42,119 bases of DNA from Porphyra umbilicalis (Eukaryota > Rhodophyta > Bangiophyceae > Bangiales > Bangiaceae): positions 1-42,119 of the forward strand of contig KV919240.1 in NCBI GenBank assembly GCA_002049455.2, in the 5' to 3' direction. Shown here piece by piece: positions 29,788 through 41,113 of the stretch. Below the pieces are notes generated by a model. It was not told where the DNA came from. It searched no databases and was given only the letters and a program-made list of their open reading frames with translations. Every line of letters starts with the position of its first letter. The first letter of the stretch is position 1. Both the position numbers and the translations under genes were made by a program.

Positions 29788-30887
29788 CGTCGCGCATGCG
29801 CTTGGGCGGCGCGGCGTCGGCGCACCGCCATGAGCACATTGACGTGCGCCTGCCACCAAGCAGCAACATCCCGCGGCCGTCTCCTCGGCCAGCAGGGCGG
29901 CCGGTGGCCGAGACTCCTCCTTCTCGGACGTCCATCATGAAGCAGGGGACGCAGACGACCGGACCCCGTGGGGCGGGTGGGAATGGGGAAAACAGCAGGG
30001 GCGCCTAGTGCGTCGTGGAAAGGGAGGAGGGGGGGGAGGGGGACGAGCGGTGCGAGCAGCGCGCGTGCCCAGCGAGATCGAGGAGGGGGGGAGTGGGATG
30101 GAGCCCAGCGTGAGAGCAGAGCGCGTGGCCGGCGCGATGGAGGAGGGCCGCGTCGGCCGTGCTCAGGGTGTGTGGGTGGACAAAATCGGCGGCGGCGGGA
30201 TGGGGGTGACGACGGCGGTGGCAATCAGCGGGCGGCCCGTGCCGTCCTCTGAATGGCGTGTCCGGCCGACCACTGCGGACAGCCACCCCAGCGCACCCCC
30301 CACCGCTGATGCACGCCGGGATGCCCCGCCACCACCCCCCCAGGCAGCGCTCGTGCGGGCGCCCCTGCCACTGATGCACGGTGGCTGGGCGGCCACCCCC
30401 CTCCAAACGGTGCCGATCGCGGCCCCCCCATCCAGGCGCGACCATTCAGGCTGCAGGACCCCCTCAGGCTCCTGTCAGGGCGCCCCAATAGCTGGCACAG
30501 CGACCGGCCCGATCTCGCCCCTCCACGCGGCGCTGTCGACGGCCCGCGCCGCCCTCGCGCAACGACCTCCCTCCACGGGCCCCAGGAGGCCCTACGCAGG
30601 CGCAGCACCCTGGGTCGACAGCCCCACCCCTCTCAGATTGCTCTGTGAGCGATGCGTGGGAGCCACGCAGGCGCAAAAAGATCCAACGCGCTTCCCTCTG
30701 TGCAGCCGTAACCAAAATATCTCGCGAGCCGTGGTCCGCTTTCGAGAGGAGTGGTCCAGATCGACAATTTCTAGTTTCTGAATGACTGTGAAAAACCGGG
30801 GCTGATCGTGGACCCACACGTTGCTCGCTTAAGCGTGCTATCTTCTATACTATTTCGAATCGTTCGACCAATGAGAGAGCATAGAAG

Positions 30888-31057
30888 AATGGGGTCGGCT
30901 TCGGTCCGACCCCATTTCCGGTCGGGAATGGGGTCGGTCCGGCACGGGCCCCATTTCTGAAAGCAACATATGCGTTGTACTTACGTCATTTGCTTTGGGC
31001 GAAATGATGCCTAAATGGGGTCGGAGACGTTGATGCGGGAGCGTTCCGGCCCCATTT
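30888..31057. repeat. Three related short hairpins built on AATGGGGTCGG
   Basis: At 30888-30916 the arms AATGGGGTCGG and CCGACCCCATT pair perfectly around CTTCGGT. Similar but imperfect hairpins lie at 30927-30955 and 31013-31057 (AAATGGGGTCGG...CCGGCCCCATTT). They could be ends of small foldback or MITE elements. Confidence 0.8.
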
Positions 31058-32290
31058 CCTTAATAATGAGACACGTTTGCGCCACGTTGCGCCACGTTTC
31101 GCAAATATGACTTGGGGCCGACGTTGCAGGGTTTGCTCTCAGGAGGAGCCAGTTGGAACTCTGAGATGGGCATAGAGGGCTGTTGGAAAGCTTATGGCAG
31201 GGTCACAGAGTCAGCGCTGGTGACCCAGGAGGGGATGTTGGGGGGAACGATGAAGCGTCCAGACAACCACCCTACGGCATCATGAAGCCGAGAAATTCAG
31301 GACACGGACCTCTGCCAGATGCTGAACGCACTGCTTCGTTGGCCTTGCTCGAACAGCTGGACATGGCGTCCCGGTATAGCCCCTAGGCGCTTCGGGGTCC
31401 GCACGTCTGGGGCCCTGGCAGTGAGCGGGGTGGCGAGCAAGACGCCCGATCCAGAAATCATCGGGAAGGCCCTGGATCCAGAGAACGGTGCGCTTCTCGC
31501 GAGCTACAGTATGTAGGAAGTGCTCCGTTTGGGGCACCGTTGGAGAGCTGATGACTTTCCAATTTCATTGGTGTGCTTTCGCCACCATGGCTCACGCCGT
31601 GCGTACGCAGAAAGCAGGGATGTGAGTCGATAATTATCACATGATAAGGATCGTCATAATTATCACGAAATCATCGAAATCATGCCAGCACGAGCTGTTA
31701 TCGATCGTCTGTAGGCCACGTGTTCGTATTTCATTTGAAAAAAATACATGCATGCAGCACGTGGAACAAGCGGATCCTGGACTCGCTGTCACCGCCTCAG
31801 TCGGTCTTTGCCTGCAGAGCTCGCCTGCTCAATGCCCCTGCTGCGCCACCGGCATGTGCGCGCCCGACCGCCGCCGTGCAGGTGGGAAGAGTGCTGCTAT
31901 ATGCCATGCTACACTCCTGCCCGGCCGCACGCCGCGTGGCGGCGGCCGCCGCTATCGCCGTCGTGATGGCGTGTGATGGTCCGGCGGTCGTTGCCGCCGC
32001 CTTCCCGCCCACATGCATGCCATCTCTTCGCAAGCTGGTCGCCATTTCTCCTCCCCCGGCATTCCCGAGAGCAACTCACACACCTCAATCCTGGTGAGGG
32101 TGGCCGTGTGGCGGTCGCGGTCGGCCCGTGACCACCGCACCCCCTCCCCCCTCCGACCCACCCCTGTCCGCCGCAAACGCGGCGGCGGCCGCCGCGCGAG
32201 CTGGCCACCCGTCGTCTCAATGACGGAGAGCGCGTGCCGCGCGGTGGAGCCGGCGGCGCACCCCATAGGCATAGTGTGGAGGGGCGCGAG

Positions 32291-32370
32291 TACGCACATA
32301 CGCACATACGCACATACGCACATACGCACATACGCACATACGCACTTACGCACATACGCACATACGCACA
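32291..32370. repeat. 8-bp microsatellite (TACGCACA)10
   Basis: Ten head-to-tail units of TACGCACA with one change (TACGCACT at 32339-32346). No spacers are present, so it is not a CRISPR array. Confidence 0.96.
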
Positions 32371-32756
32371 TACGTACCGAAGGAGAACTAACAGGCTGTC
32401 AGACAGGAGTCAGGTCGCCTTTAAATTAACTACAGAAAAAGTTGGGCTGATGGTTCTGAAACCATGAACGATAATTATTGAGAATTATTGAATAAAGAAA
32501 CCATCAATGATGATTTCGTCGAAATTTTACAACCCTGGCAGAATGAAGCCCCTCGGGCCACAGGATTTATGCCGAGTGCGGCCTACCCACACCGGACTTG
32601 GTGAAGCTCCATGATCCGTGCACGGAAATCTGGGGTTGGCGCTGTGGTCGTCGCCAAGACTGCGCCGGCGCACTGCGTCCGCGGCGCCTGGGCGTCCTCC
32701 CCGCAACGGCGGTGCCCCCGCCGCCTCCGTCCGCTCGCGTCGACCCGTGGGTCGTC

Positions 32757-33482
32757 ATGACTGCCTTTTTGCCGCCCCCTCCACTCTGGTGTGCCGCCCG
32801 ACCCCGGCCTGTGCCGCGCACGCGCATGCCGCCGTCCTCCCGGCCGGCGGCCGGGCGCACGCGCGCCGAGGCCGCCGCCCCCCCCCCCCCCACGGCGGCG
32901 GCCCGGCCCCCCCCCCCCGCTTCTGCTCTGCGTGCGGCACCGTTTTGGCATCCGCGTCCACAGCTTCGGGCACCCGCCTCGCCTGCGCGGACGCGGCCTG
33001 CGGCCGCGTGGCGTATGTCAACCCCAAGCCCGTCGTGGGCGTCGTCGCCGTCTCCCCCGACGGCTCGCGGGTGCTCCTCGTGCGCCGCACGGCCCCCCCG
33101 CGGGCACGTGGGGTTTTCCACAGGGCTTTTTGGAGGTGGGGGAGTCGCCGCCGCGGGGCGCCGCGCGGGAGGCGGCGGAGGAGGCGGGCGCGGTCGTGCG
33201 CGTCGAGTCCCTCGTCGGCGTCTATGACGTGCTCGGCGCGGCCCAGCTGCTCGTTGTGTACCGGGGGGTGGTGACCAACGAGCCGCGGGTGGGCGTCGTA
33301 CAGGGGGGGACGGCGAGGTGGATGGCGTCGCGATGGTCCCGTGGGCAGACGTCGACTGGGGGGGGTTGAGCTTTGTGACCGTTGGGTGGGCGCTGCGGCG
33401 GGTGCTGGCGGACCTGCAGCCGCCAGTCGGGGGGAGGGGGGGGGGGGCGCCGCCAGTGGAAACGGCGTGCAGTGTGGCGTGA
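32757..33482 (+). CDS. Nudix hydrolase with N-terminal zinc ribbon, frame interrupted at homopolymers
   Basis: A pyrophosphohydrolase of the type that cleaves dinucleotide cofactors (NADH/FAD or ADP-ribose-like). The order resembles NudC and plant NUDT23-like proteins. A zinc-ribbon-like FCSACG...CADAACGRVAYVNPKPVVGVV is followed by VLLVRRTAPP. The complete Nudix box is G-FLEVG-E-SPPRGAA-RE-AAEEAGA (33130-33195). Next come VGVYDVLGAAQLLVVYRG and EVDGVAMVPWADVDWGGLSF, with WALRRVL near the C-terminus and TGA at 33480-33482. The parts lie in three or more frames. The switches fall at C-runs around 32878-32921, the 7-C run 33093-33099 and the 7-G run 33303-33309. An 8-C run at the second site would restore the frame. 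The start is uncertain; ATG 32757 (MTAFLPPPPLW) is the best candidate. Substrate is not predictable. Confidence 0.72.
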
Positions 33483-34121
33483 AGAGCTTGGGCGGCGAGT
33501 GGGTGGACGCGCTGCCGTACGAGTTGGCGGCAGGGGACGTGGACGCGGCCGCGGGCGGACGGTGAGCGGCGGGGCGGACGGGCGCGGCGCGGGCGCCGCG
33601 CCGTCGCGACGGTGACAAGCGCGGGCGCGATGGCCGGTGCGTGCGTTGCACGATGGACGGCGCACGGAGGCGGCGCGCAGCGGCGGCGGCGGCGGCGGCG
33701 GGTCCAAAGCGCAGAGCCGGAGCGCTGTGCGCTTCCACCGTTGCGCGCGGGACGCTCGCCCACGTGTGCCCGAGGTGCGCTCCGACGGTGCCCGTGGCTA
33801 GTGCGGGGAGCGGACCTCGGGCAGGCCAGGCCAATCGCGCACGCCGGTGCTCTCCCACCGGCGGGTCATTTAGTAAAAAATGGGAAACGGCAGGGATGGC
33901 GGACCACAGCCGACTCTGGCACCAAGCGGTGGAACCATATCGAGACAAGGTTGCGTCATACCAAGACCAGGCACGACAATACGGAGTGCCAAAAACATAA
34001 TGACACGGATACGTCCGCATGTTGCCTCGCTCATGCCCCGACCCACCCTCTGGACGCGTCCTCGCGTACCCCCGCCCACCCCGCCTTGCAGCAGAAAACC
34101 GTTTGGCCACCCCCCCGCCGC
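33483..34121. other. Convergent spacer between the Nudix and FKBP genes
   Basis: No gene is supported. The first part is GC-rich and continues open frames downstream of the Nudix stop; 33860-34080 is AT-richer and probably holds 3' UTR sequence of both convergent genes. Confidence 0.4.
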
Positions 34122-35546
34122 TCATGCTTCCGCCTCCTCAATGCCCATGAGCTCCAAGTCAAACACCAGGCACACACCCGGGGGGATCGACACGCCGAAA
34201 AACTCGCCAACGCCCGCCCCCAATCCGGGTGCACGTACACGGTGCGCTCGCCGCCGACGCGCATGCCCGTCAGCGCCGTGACGAGGCACTCGGGCGTCAC
34301 CGCCGGGTCGAGCGTCACCGCCAGGGGGAGGACCATCTCGGCGGCCGCCGGGGGGGTGGCGGTGGCGCCTCGCCGCCGGTCGACGGCGGCGCCGCCGGCG
34401 GTGCCGGCGGTGGCGTATAAAACAGGCGCCCGTCGAGCAGCCGACCTTGTAAGAGTACCACCGCCGTGGCGCCAGCAGACGCCGACCGGCGGGGGGGCGG
34501 CCGGGAGCGCCGACGTAGCGGCGCGCCGCCCTCATCGCCGCCGCGCACGCCGGGGGGGGTGCCGACCGGTGGCGCGTCCTTCTCCGCGTCCGCCGCGGGG
34601 GGTGGCGGCGAGTCACCCACTCCATCGTCGGGGTGGGGCTCCTCTGCCTCCATGAGCAGCCGCCCCGGGTGGAGGGCGACAATGGAGTGGTCATCTTGCG
34701 CTTCGGAAAAGAAGCGATCCGCTTCCGAGCGGTTGAATGCCGCGTTGGCTTGGACGTTGGCGGCTGTCAGCAGATTCATTTGGTGCTCATACCTGAGCGG
34801 CGGACAAGCAGTCGGGGGGGTTAAGGCCACACAGAGCGCGACGCAGCGGTACAGAGGGAATACGCGCTCACGAACACAAAGAGGTCAGCAGGCAAGTCAG
34901 GGGACCAGGTCACCACCGCATACGCATCAGCACCCCCGGGACGCAACCACGCTCCCCGCGTCTCCCTTATCAGCACTCAGCCGCGAGTAGCAGCGACAGT
35001 AAACGTTGCATACAACCACCGTCATTCTCGTCCACACGCTCCGAAACACAATTGTCAACACCTCACTCCGCTCCTCCCTCATGAACCACTCAGGCAAGCA
35101 ACCCGCTCCCCAAACGCACATTTCCACGCTCATCGGGCTGTCGTCGCAAGCCGCTGCTGAGAGCATCCCCGACACCACCGCCTGCACGTCCAAGCCGAGC
35201 CCCGACGTCACCAGCGCTTGGCCAAGCGCAGCCCCGTACGCTTCAGCAAGGGCGCCCATGTCGACACCATCCGGAGCGAGCAGAACCGGCGGCTCATCCG
35301 CCTCCCCGTCTATCGGGGGGAGCGCACCACGCATCGCCGCCGCCAGGGCGACAAATCCGAGGAGCGGCGACTCGGCGTTGACATCCGCCACGGTCGCCTT
35401 CTCGCTGCCCGCGGCGGCGGGTGGGGAGCTCTCCACAGGGGAAGGGGTACCGGCCCTGTCGGCGGCGTCGACGCCGCCATCATCACCCCGCCGCCGCCGT
35501 CGCTCTCCACCGTATCGCGTGGCCGCGGCGCCTTCTCTCCCTCCAT
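34122..35546 (-). CDS. FKBP-type peptidyl-prolyl isomerase, Mip/FkpA-like, two exons, frame interrupted
   Basis: A prolyl isomerase with an N-terminal dimerisation-type domain and a C-terminal FKBP domain. Exon 1 ends at 35120 and exon 2 starts at 34792; the 327-bp intron begins GTGCGT and ends CTCAG. Splicing gives SPMSVEMYEHQMNLLTAAN. Exon 1 carries AYGAALGQALVTSGLGLDVQ and AVVSGMLSAA, like the FKBP_N domain. Exon 2 carries NRSEADRFFSEAQDD, the FKBP entry VLLQGRLLDGRLFY, and in a second frame LVTALTGMRVGGERTVYVHP. The end GEFFGVSIPPGVCLVFDLEL is in a third frame. The switches are at the 7-G run 34350-34356 and at about 34230 (GATTGGGGGCG). ATG 35546 is the best start but is also out of frame. 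A hydrophobic SLLFGVATGIGVTGARFVVF in DNA further upstream might be a membrane anchor. Confidence 0.72.
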
Positions 35547-37607
35547 TGCGTGCCGCACCCCTCGACCGTCAGAGACGGTGGGGACGGGGGGGGCGTAAGA
35601 AGACGACAAAACGAGCGCCGGTGACACCGATGCCGGTGGCGACACCAAAGAGCAGCGAGGCGGGGGGAGGGGGCGGGGTGGCCAAGCACGAGCACCAAAC
35701 GTGCGACGAGTGACAAAACCAACGGCAGCGCGTGACACACACCCGCACCCACAGCGCCGCGTGCGAGCACGGCCCGTGCGTGCGCGGGCAGCTGCGACGC
35801 GTGGCGTGGCGGCCGCCAACCAGGCAACGGCGCTGGCGTGGTGTCGACGAAGCTGCAACCCCGCGGCCAACCGAGGGCGGCGGTGGGGACCGGGACGAGC
35901 CGCGGCCCGACCCGGCGTCGGCAGCGCAGGCAGACACCGCAGCGGAAGGGAGCGGCAGCCCGTCGGTCGCAGACAGCCAGCAGCGACTGCTGGTGGGTCT
36001 GGGTGCACCCAGAGCAGCCACCGGTGGCTGCGGCGTTTTGGGGCTATTCTCGGATCGTTGAGAGACTGTCCTCCTGAACAGGAGACTTTGAGATGCCACG
36101 ACTTCAGGGTGTTTGGAACTGGAAATCATTGTTCGTGGCGAATATTAGCGTTAAAATTTATTCCGCAGCCCATCGGAACACTGGAAAGGCCGTGCCGCGC
36201 GTGGCACGTGCACGGGTGCCAGGCTTGGTTTTAGTGGTTCAACACCAGGCGAAAGAATCTTCTGTACATGATTTTTGCATCAGCAAGGCATGTTCGACTG
36301 TCAACTCTATCTCTATGGCTGTGGTCCTGCTTTTTTTATTCCTCCAACGATTTACGCATCGGGCAGGAATTTGTTGTTTTGGCCCACCCCGATCGAGGTC
36401 GGCCTCGCCGCGGGATGTGGATCCAACGGTCCGCGTGGACCGCTCCTGCTTTTGCATGGCTGGCCACACTGAGGACGATTCACGGTTTCTCGCCGCAGCC
36501 GGGGTCGACGGCGAGTTCTAAGGGTCGCTCCAGTGACCCAAAAACGTAGATTCTCTGCAAGCCCATGGGCAGAGCTAAGGTCAGAACCTGGCACCATCCT
36601 CCAGCACGATGCGGAGCGACAGCCAGATTGTTGGTCTTCTGCGGGAGAAAAGTCCGCGCGATTCTCACTCTGTTTACCCTGTAACTCGGAATGACTCTCG
36701 GTCTCGCTGACCAATTTGAACTTGAGGATGAAAGCAGAAGAAAATTAGTCGCGATCGCTGAGACTGACTGAGGCGCCGGAGGGAGAAGAGCACAGTGACG
36801 TCCCAGAGCCAGTATGTTATGTCCGAGATCTCTTCCCTCGAAGCGCCACAGCGGCACACTTACTTCCAGGCGGACAACGAGGGGCGTGGGCCGGGCTTCG
36901 GCGAAAAGTGCGGCGCGAACGCGGTGGCAGCAACGCAGCGTCTTGGCGCTTTCGTGGAGGATTACTTGGCCACTTGAAAGCCACTCCGCAACGCCGCGCA
37001 GCGCTACCAATGGCGAAGGGCGCGGGGCCAACGTCAACGCGTTCGGTTGCGAGGGAGCACAGATATGCCTCTCCGAGGTCTCCACGCCCACAAGACTGTG
37101 CTTGACACAGGGTTGAACAGTCTCATAGTGTAGTTATGAGTCCTTGGAGGGCACTTGTTCCAAGCCCCAAGCCCTATCATTTCTATAGCTAACTCCGGTT
37201 CTGTGACTTCGGAGTTATTGAGCTGACGCATCGCTGGCTGGCCGTTCTGTCCGATCCCTCGAGAGTCTGGCTCGCGTGTCCCGGGAGCGGCCTTCCCGAG
37301 GGACGGTTCCTTGCACGAGCCAAGGTCGTAAGGAAGGCTCGGCGAGGAGTCCCAGACTGCTCAGCGGATTGTGGGCCCACGTTACTGGGACGCAGGTTCT
37401 TGCAGGGAAGCTGGAGGAAAGCGTGAATGGGGCTCTGGACACAGCGCGACGGGCCAGCAGGACGGAAGGAGCAACGACGCCGATGTCGAGAGGCGCGATC
37501 ATTCCGCACCACATCGGAGTACAAGGTGTACGCACAAGAGAAATTTGGAAAAACTGGACGCGGACGCGGTCGCCCCAACGGCACAAGCCGAAACGGCCAG
37601 GCGCAAC
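35547..37607. other. Intergenic spacer between FKBP and the EF-G2-like gene
   Basis: About 2 kb. The part to 36.05 kb is GC-rich and may hold the FKBP leader, including the hydrophobic segment near 35590-35660 on the minus strand. From 36.05 to 37.5 kb the composition is more balanced and I see no coding signal, tRNA or clear repeat. Confidence 0.4.
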
Positions 37608-40395
37608 TCAGCGCTTGCGCTTCCCCCCCCCCCTTTCCGCCGGCGGCCTTGGCGTCCACGGCCGCGCCGCCCCGGCGGGTGCCCAGCACCGCCGCCGCCG
37701 CGTGGCTGGTCACTTCCTCGTACCGCTCGACGGCCATGGTGAAGCTCCCCGTCCCCGACGTGAGCGCGTCGAGGGTCTTGGAGTAGGTCAGCAGCTCGGC
37801 GAGCGGCACCGACGCCTCGACAACGACCAAGCCGAGGTCCTCAGACGCTGGCCGAAAGCCCGACAGGCGCCCGCGGCGGGTGGCCAAGTCCTTGGAGATG
37901 CGGCCCATGTGGGCTTCGTCGACGGTCACGGCCAGGTGCATGATGGGCTCGAGGAGGGCGGCGTGGCCCTTGTCGGCGGCGGCGGACGCCGCCGCCCGCA
38001 CGGCCGACGCGGTGGCGTGGAAAAAGGCATTCTCCGACGAGTCGACCGAGTGCATCTTGCCATCAATGAGCGAAACCGACACGTCGGTGAGCGGGAAGCC
38101 GCCCAGCGGCCCCGCCTTGAGCGCCTCGGCCGCCCCGCGGCCGGCGGCGGCGGAAAAGGACTTGGTGACAATGCCGCCCTTGGTCGTGTCGGCCCACACA
38201 AAGCCCGCCCCGCGGGGGAGCGGCGTCACCTCCACCTCCACGACCGCGTACTGGCCACTCCCGCCACTCTGCTTGACGAGCCGCCCCGGCGCGCGCACCG
38301 GCCGCCCGGTGAGCGTCTCGTGGTAGGCCACGTGCGGCGTCGCGAGGGGCAAGTCGATTTTGGCTTCCGCCGCCAGCCGCTCCCGCACAATGCCGAGGTG
38401 CAGCAGCCCCGTGCCCGACAGGAGGAGCTCCCCCGTCTCCTCGTTGCGCGACAGGCGGAGGGACGGGTCCTCCTCGGCGACGCGGCCGAGCGCGCGGAGG
38501 AGCTTGTCGTCGGCACGCGCATCGTCCCCGACGGGCAGCGTAAAGGTGCACCGCCCGTACGGGCGGGGCAACGGCCGCAGCTGCAGGGCCGACCGCTCGG
38601 CGCAGGTGAGGGTGTCCCCATACGCCGCCCCGTCGATTTTTTCAAGGCACACCAGCTCCCCGGGGCCGGCAGAGGCCACCTCCTCCAGCGCCCCACCGGG
38701 GCGCCGCCGCAGGAGGCGCGCGGGGGAGACGCGGCCGCCGCCCCCGGCGCCGCCGCCCGTGGCCGCGCCGCCGCCACCGGCGGCGGTGTTGAGGACGAGC
38801 TTGGCGTGCTTGGTTAGCGTCCCCGACACGACGAGCACCTCGGTGAGGCGCCCCGAGTAGGCGTGCAGGGACAGGCCATAGACGATGCCGGCGACGGGGG
38901 GTGGCGTCGGGGGCCACGTGGGAGACGGGGCCGCCAGCGCGGCGCCACGCGGCTTGTGCCAACGCGTCGGCGCCCGACGTGTACACTTGCTCGGCGGCAT
39001 ACGCGTCATCCCGCCGTCCTCGTCGTCGCCCGCCTCGGCGGCGCCGCCGCCCTCGTGCGCGGGCCACCCGCGCCATCCCCAAACGCCGGCGTACAGTCGC
39101 GGAGCAGGTCGTCGAGTGCGCGCACGCCAATGCCCTCTGCCGCGCTGCCCGCAATGACTGGCAGCACCGAGCGGGACGCGACGGCGGTGCGGAGGGCGGT
39201 TGCGAGCGCCGCCGCCGACACCCCGTCGACGCCCCCGTCGAGGTAGGCCCCCATCACCGCGTCGTCCACGTCGGCGAGCGCCTCGACGGCGTGCTCCCGG
39301 TACGCCGCCGCTTCCGCCACCGCCGACGGCGGCAGCGGCTCGAGCCCGTCGGCGCGCTCCCCGTCGGCGGCTGGCGCCGACAGGAAGCGGCAGGCGTCGC
39401 GGCACAGGGCGCCCGCGAGCACGTCGATGAGGCCGACAAAGGCGCCCGTGTCTGGGTCAAACGTCGGCGCAAAGAGGACGACCGGCAGCTGCCCGAGCGA
39501 CGCCTCGATCGAGTGGAGGGCGGCGGCAAAGCGGCCGGCGGGGTGCCCACCGGCCTCGACGGCCGACTCGGAGAGGCGGAAGCAGTTGACAAACGCAACG
39601 GCGGGAACGCCAGCGTCGGCAACGCGCTCCCAGACGCGCTTGCACGCACCGTCGACGCCGACGGTCGGGGTCGTCACAAAGACCGACGCGGTGGAGACGG
39701 CGAGCGCCGTGGCCAGCAGCGGCAGCCGGTCAATATGGCCGCACGTGTCGATGAGGTTGACTGTCTCCAGGCCGCAGGGGCGGCCAACAACAGGTGCGCA
39801 CGCCACGAGGAGGTTGACACGTGCCCAGCAGGTCAGTCCCGTAAACTCAAAACAAAGCACCGCACGTGCGCTCAACACGGGGCCGCGATCAAAGGCCGGG
39901 TTCCACACCAGCAGCGGCACCCCCCCACAACGTACCTCGATGGTCATCCACCTGCGCACAGTACACGTGGTTGTACAGCGTCATCCCGTGGGCGGCCTCC
40001 TCGGGTGCCCCGCCGTCCACGCCCTTGGCGTTGCGCTTGGACGCGGCGAGCGCGAGCAGCGCCGACGCCAAGGCGGTCTTGCCGCACCCGTCCTTGCCCG
40101 CCAGCGCCACCGTGCGGATGCCCACCGCACCAACGTCCCCGTCGGCGGCGGCGGCGGCGGCAGACGCCGTCGACGCGGTCGACGCTGCCACCTCTGCCCC
40201 GTGACCGGCCTTCATGCGCGCCGGCGCGGCGCGCACCGCCGCCGCCCGCCGCCCGCGGGGGGTCTGCGCGAGGCGGCGGCCGGACGGGGTGGTGGCGGCG
40301 GCGGCGGCGGCCGCCGCCGTCGCCATCCCCGCTGGGCGACACACCAGCTGACCGGCGGCGGCGGGGACGAGGGGGGAAAACGCCGGGGTGCCCAT
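37608..40395 (-). CDS. EF-G2-like translational GTPase paralogue, organelle-targeted, two exons
   Basis: Exon 1 runs 39936-40395, the 175-bp intron has donor GTACGT and acceptor ACAG, and exon 2 starts at 39760. Splicing gives QVDDHRVNLIDTCGH. The N-terminus (MGTPAFSPLVPAAAG...) looks like an organelle transit peptide. The P-loop AGKDGCGKT is intact. G3 is DTCGH instead of DTPGH, and where G4 should read NKxD the sequence is VNCFRLSE. Domain II starts GIVYGLSLHAYSGRLTEVLVVS. Domain III has EEDPSLRLSRNEETGELLLSG. Domains IV-V have VKQSGGSGQYAVVEVEV, FPLTDVSVSLIDGKMHS and SGTGSFTMAVERYEEV. The frame shifts twice near 38900-39050. At the 3' end an 11-C run (37623-37633) pushes the frame to a stop at 37189, whereas 10 C would end it at 37608 after KRKR. 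The role is unknown; the family resembles bacterial FusA2 proteins. Confidence 0.78.
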
Positions 40396-41113
40396 GGTCG
40401 CCGGCGCGAGGGACAGGTCGCGGCGCAGGACGAGGGGCGCGACGCAGCCGGCAGGGACAGCCACGCCGCTGTACTGTACCACAGGCGATGGCGAGGACGG
40501 GCGTGGTGCACACCGCTGGGGCGGCGCGTCGCCAGACTAATCGGCGGGACGCGGGCGCGGTGAGCGCCGGCGATGCGGGCGGAGCTCCCCGGCGCAGGCA
40601 GCACAGCGAGGGGCGCCCCCCAGACTTGCGCGTAGCGAGCTCGGCCGCTGCTCGGTCGCATCGCCCAGCTGGCGACCGCAGCCGCAGCACTGCTGCACGT
40701 GGCCGCTTGCTCGCATGCCGGTTCGCCCAGTGTATGCACGGACCAGATGGCTGCCACAGCGCATCAGGGCCGAGATACTGCTGGAGATGGGAGAAAATAT
40801 CTGGCGGATCAAGGAACTCTATCTGGATTTTAAGTATATTGACAAGAGAACGAAATACGTAATTAATTTCGTAGAGACAAAACTGCAGGCTCGCGACGAC
40901 CACGACGACCACCGCTCGCCCGCATCATCTGTCGTCTCTCCCCGATGCGTCCGACCCGTCCCACGCAGCCGGTTGTGGTCCTCCCCGCTGGTTCCACCCT
41001 ACCGACACCGCCACTCCCTACTCCTCCTTGCCCTGTTATTGCAATGTGGCTGACCCCGGTGTTCCCGGTGGAGTGCCGAGATGGGGTTTGTCTCTTGCCC
41101 TTGACCGACACTG
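40396..41113. other. Divergent promoter region
   Basis: A 0.72-kb region between the EF-G2-like and beta-amylase starts. An AT-rich patch (40785-40885) in otherwise GC-rich DNA is the likely promoter core. No TATA box is clear and no gene is supported. Confidence 0.4.

Larger units (their letters stand above)
29788..32756. other. Spacer with hairpins and a microsatellite
   Basis: About 3 kb without a supported gene. From 29.8 to 30.8 kb it is GC-rich and open in several frames without motifs. From 30.8 to 31.75 kb it is AT-richer, holding three ATGGGGTCGG hairpins (30888-31057) and, at 31632-31670, two TAATTATCAC sites. 31.75-32.25 kb is GC-rich again with no domain. The microsatellite (32291-32370) and an A/T-rich stretch (32420-32535) complete it. 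Confidence 0.45.

Noticed and set aside
32291..32370. Regular short repeats resembling a CRISPR array
   Set aside because: Units are contiguous 8-bp microsatellite copies without spacers, in a eukaryotic context.
35310..36008. 232-codon minus-strand open frame
   Set aside because: Most of it overlaps the FKBP exon in the wrong frame. Only its ATG at 35546 may be the FKBP start.
37189..37607. C-terminal extension of the EF-G2-like frame
   Set aside because: Beyond the 11-C run the translation loses all EF-G character and enters spacer-like DNA. With one C fewer the frame ends at once after KRKR.
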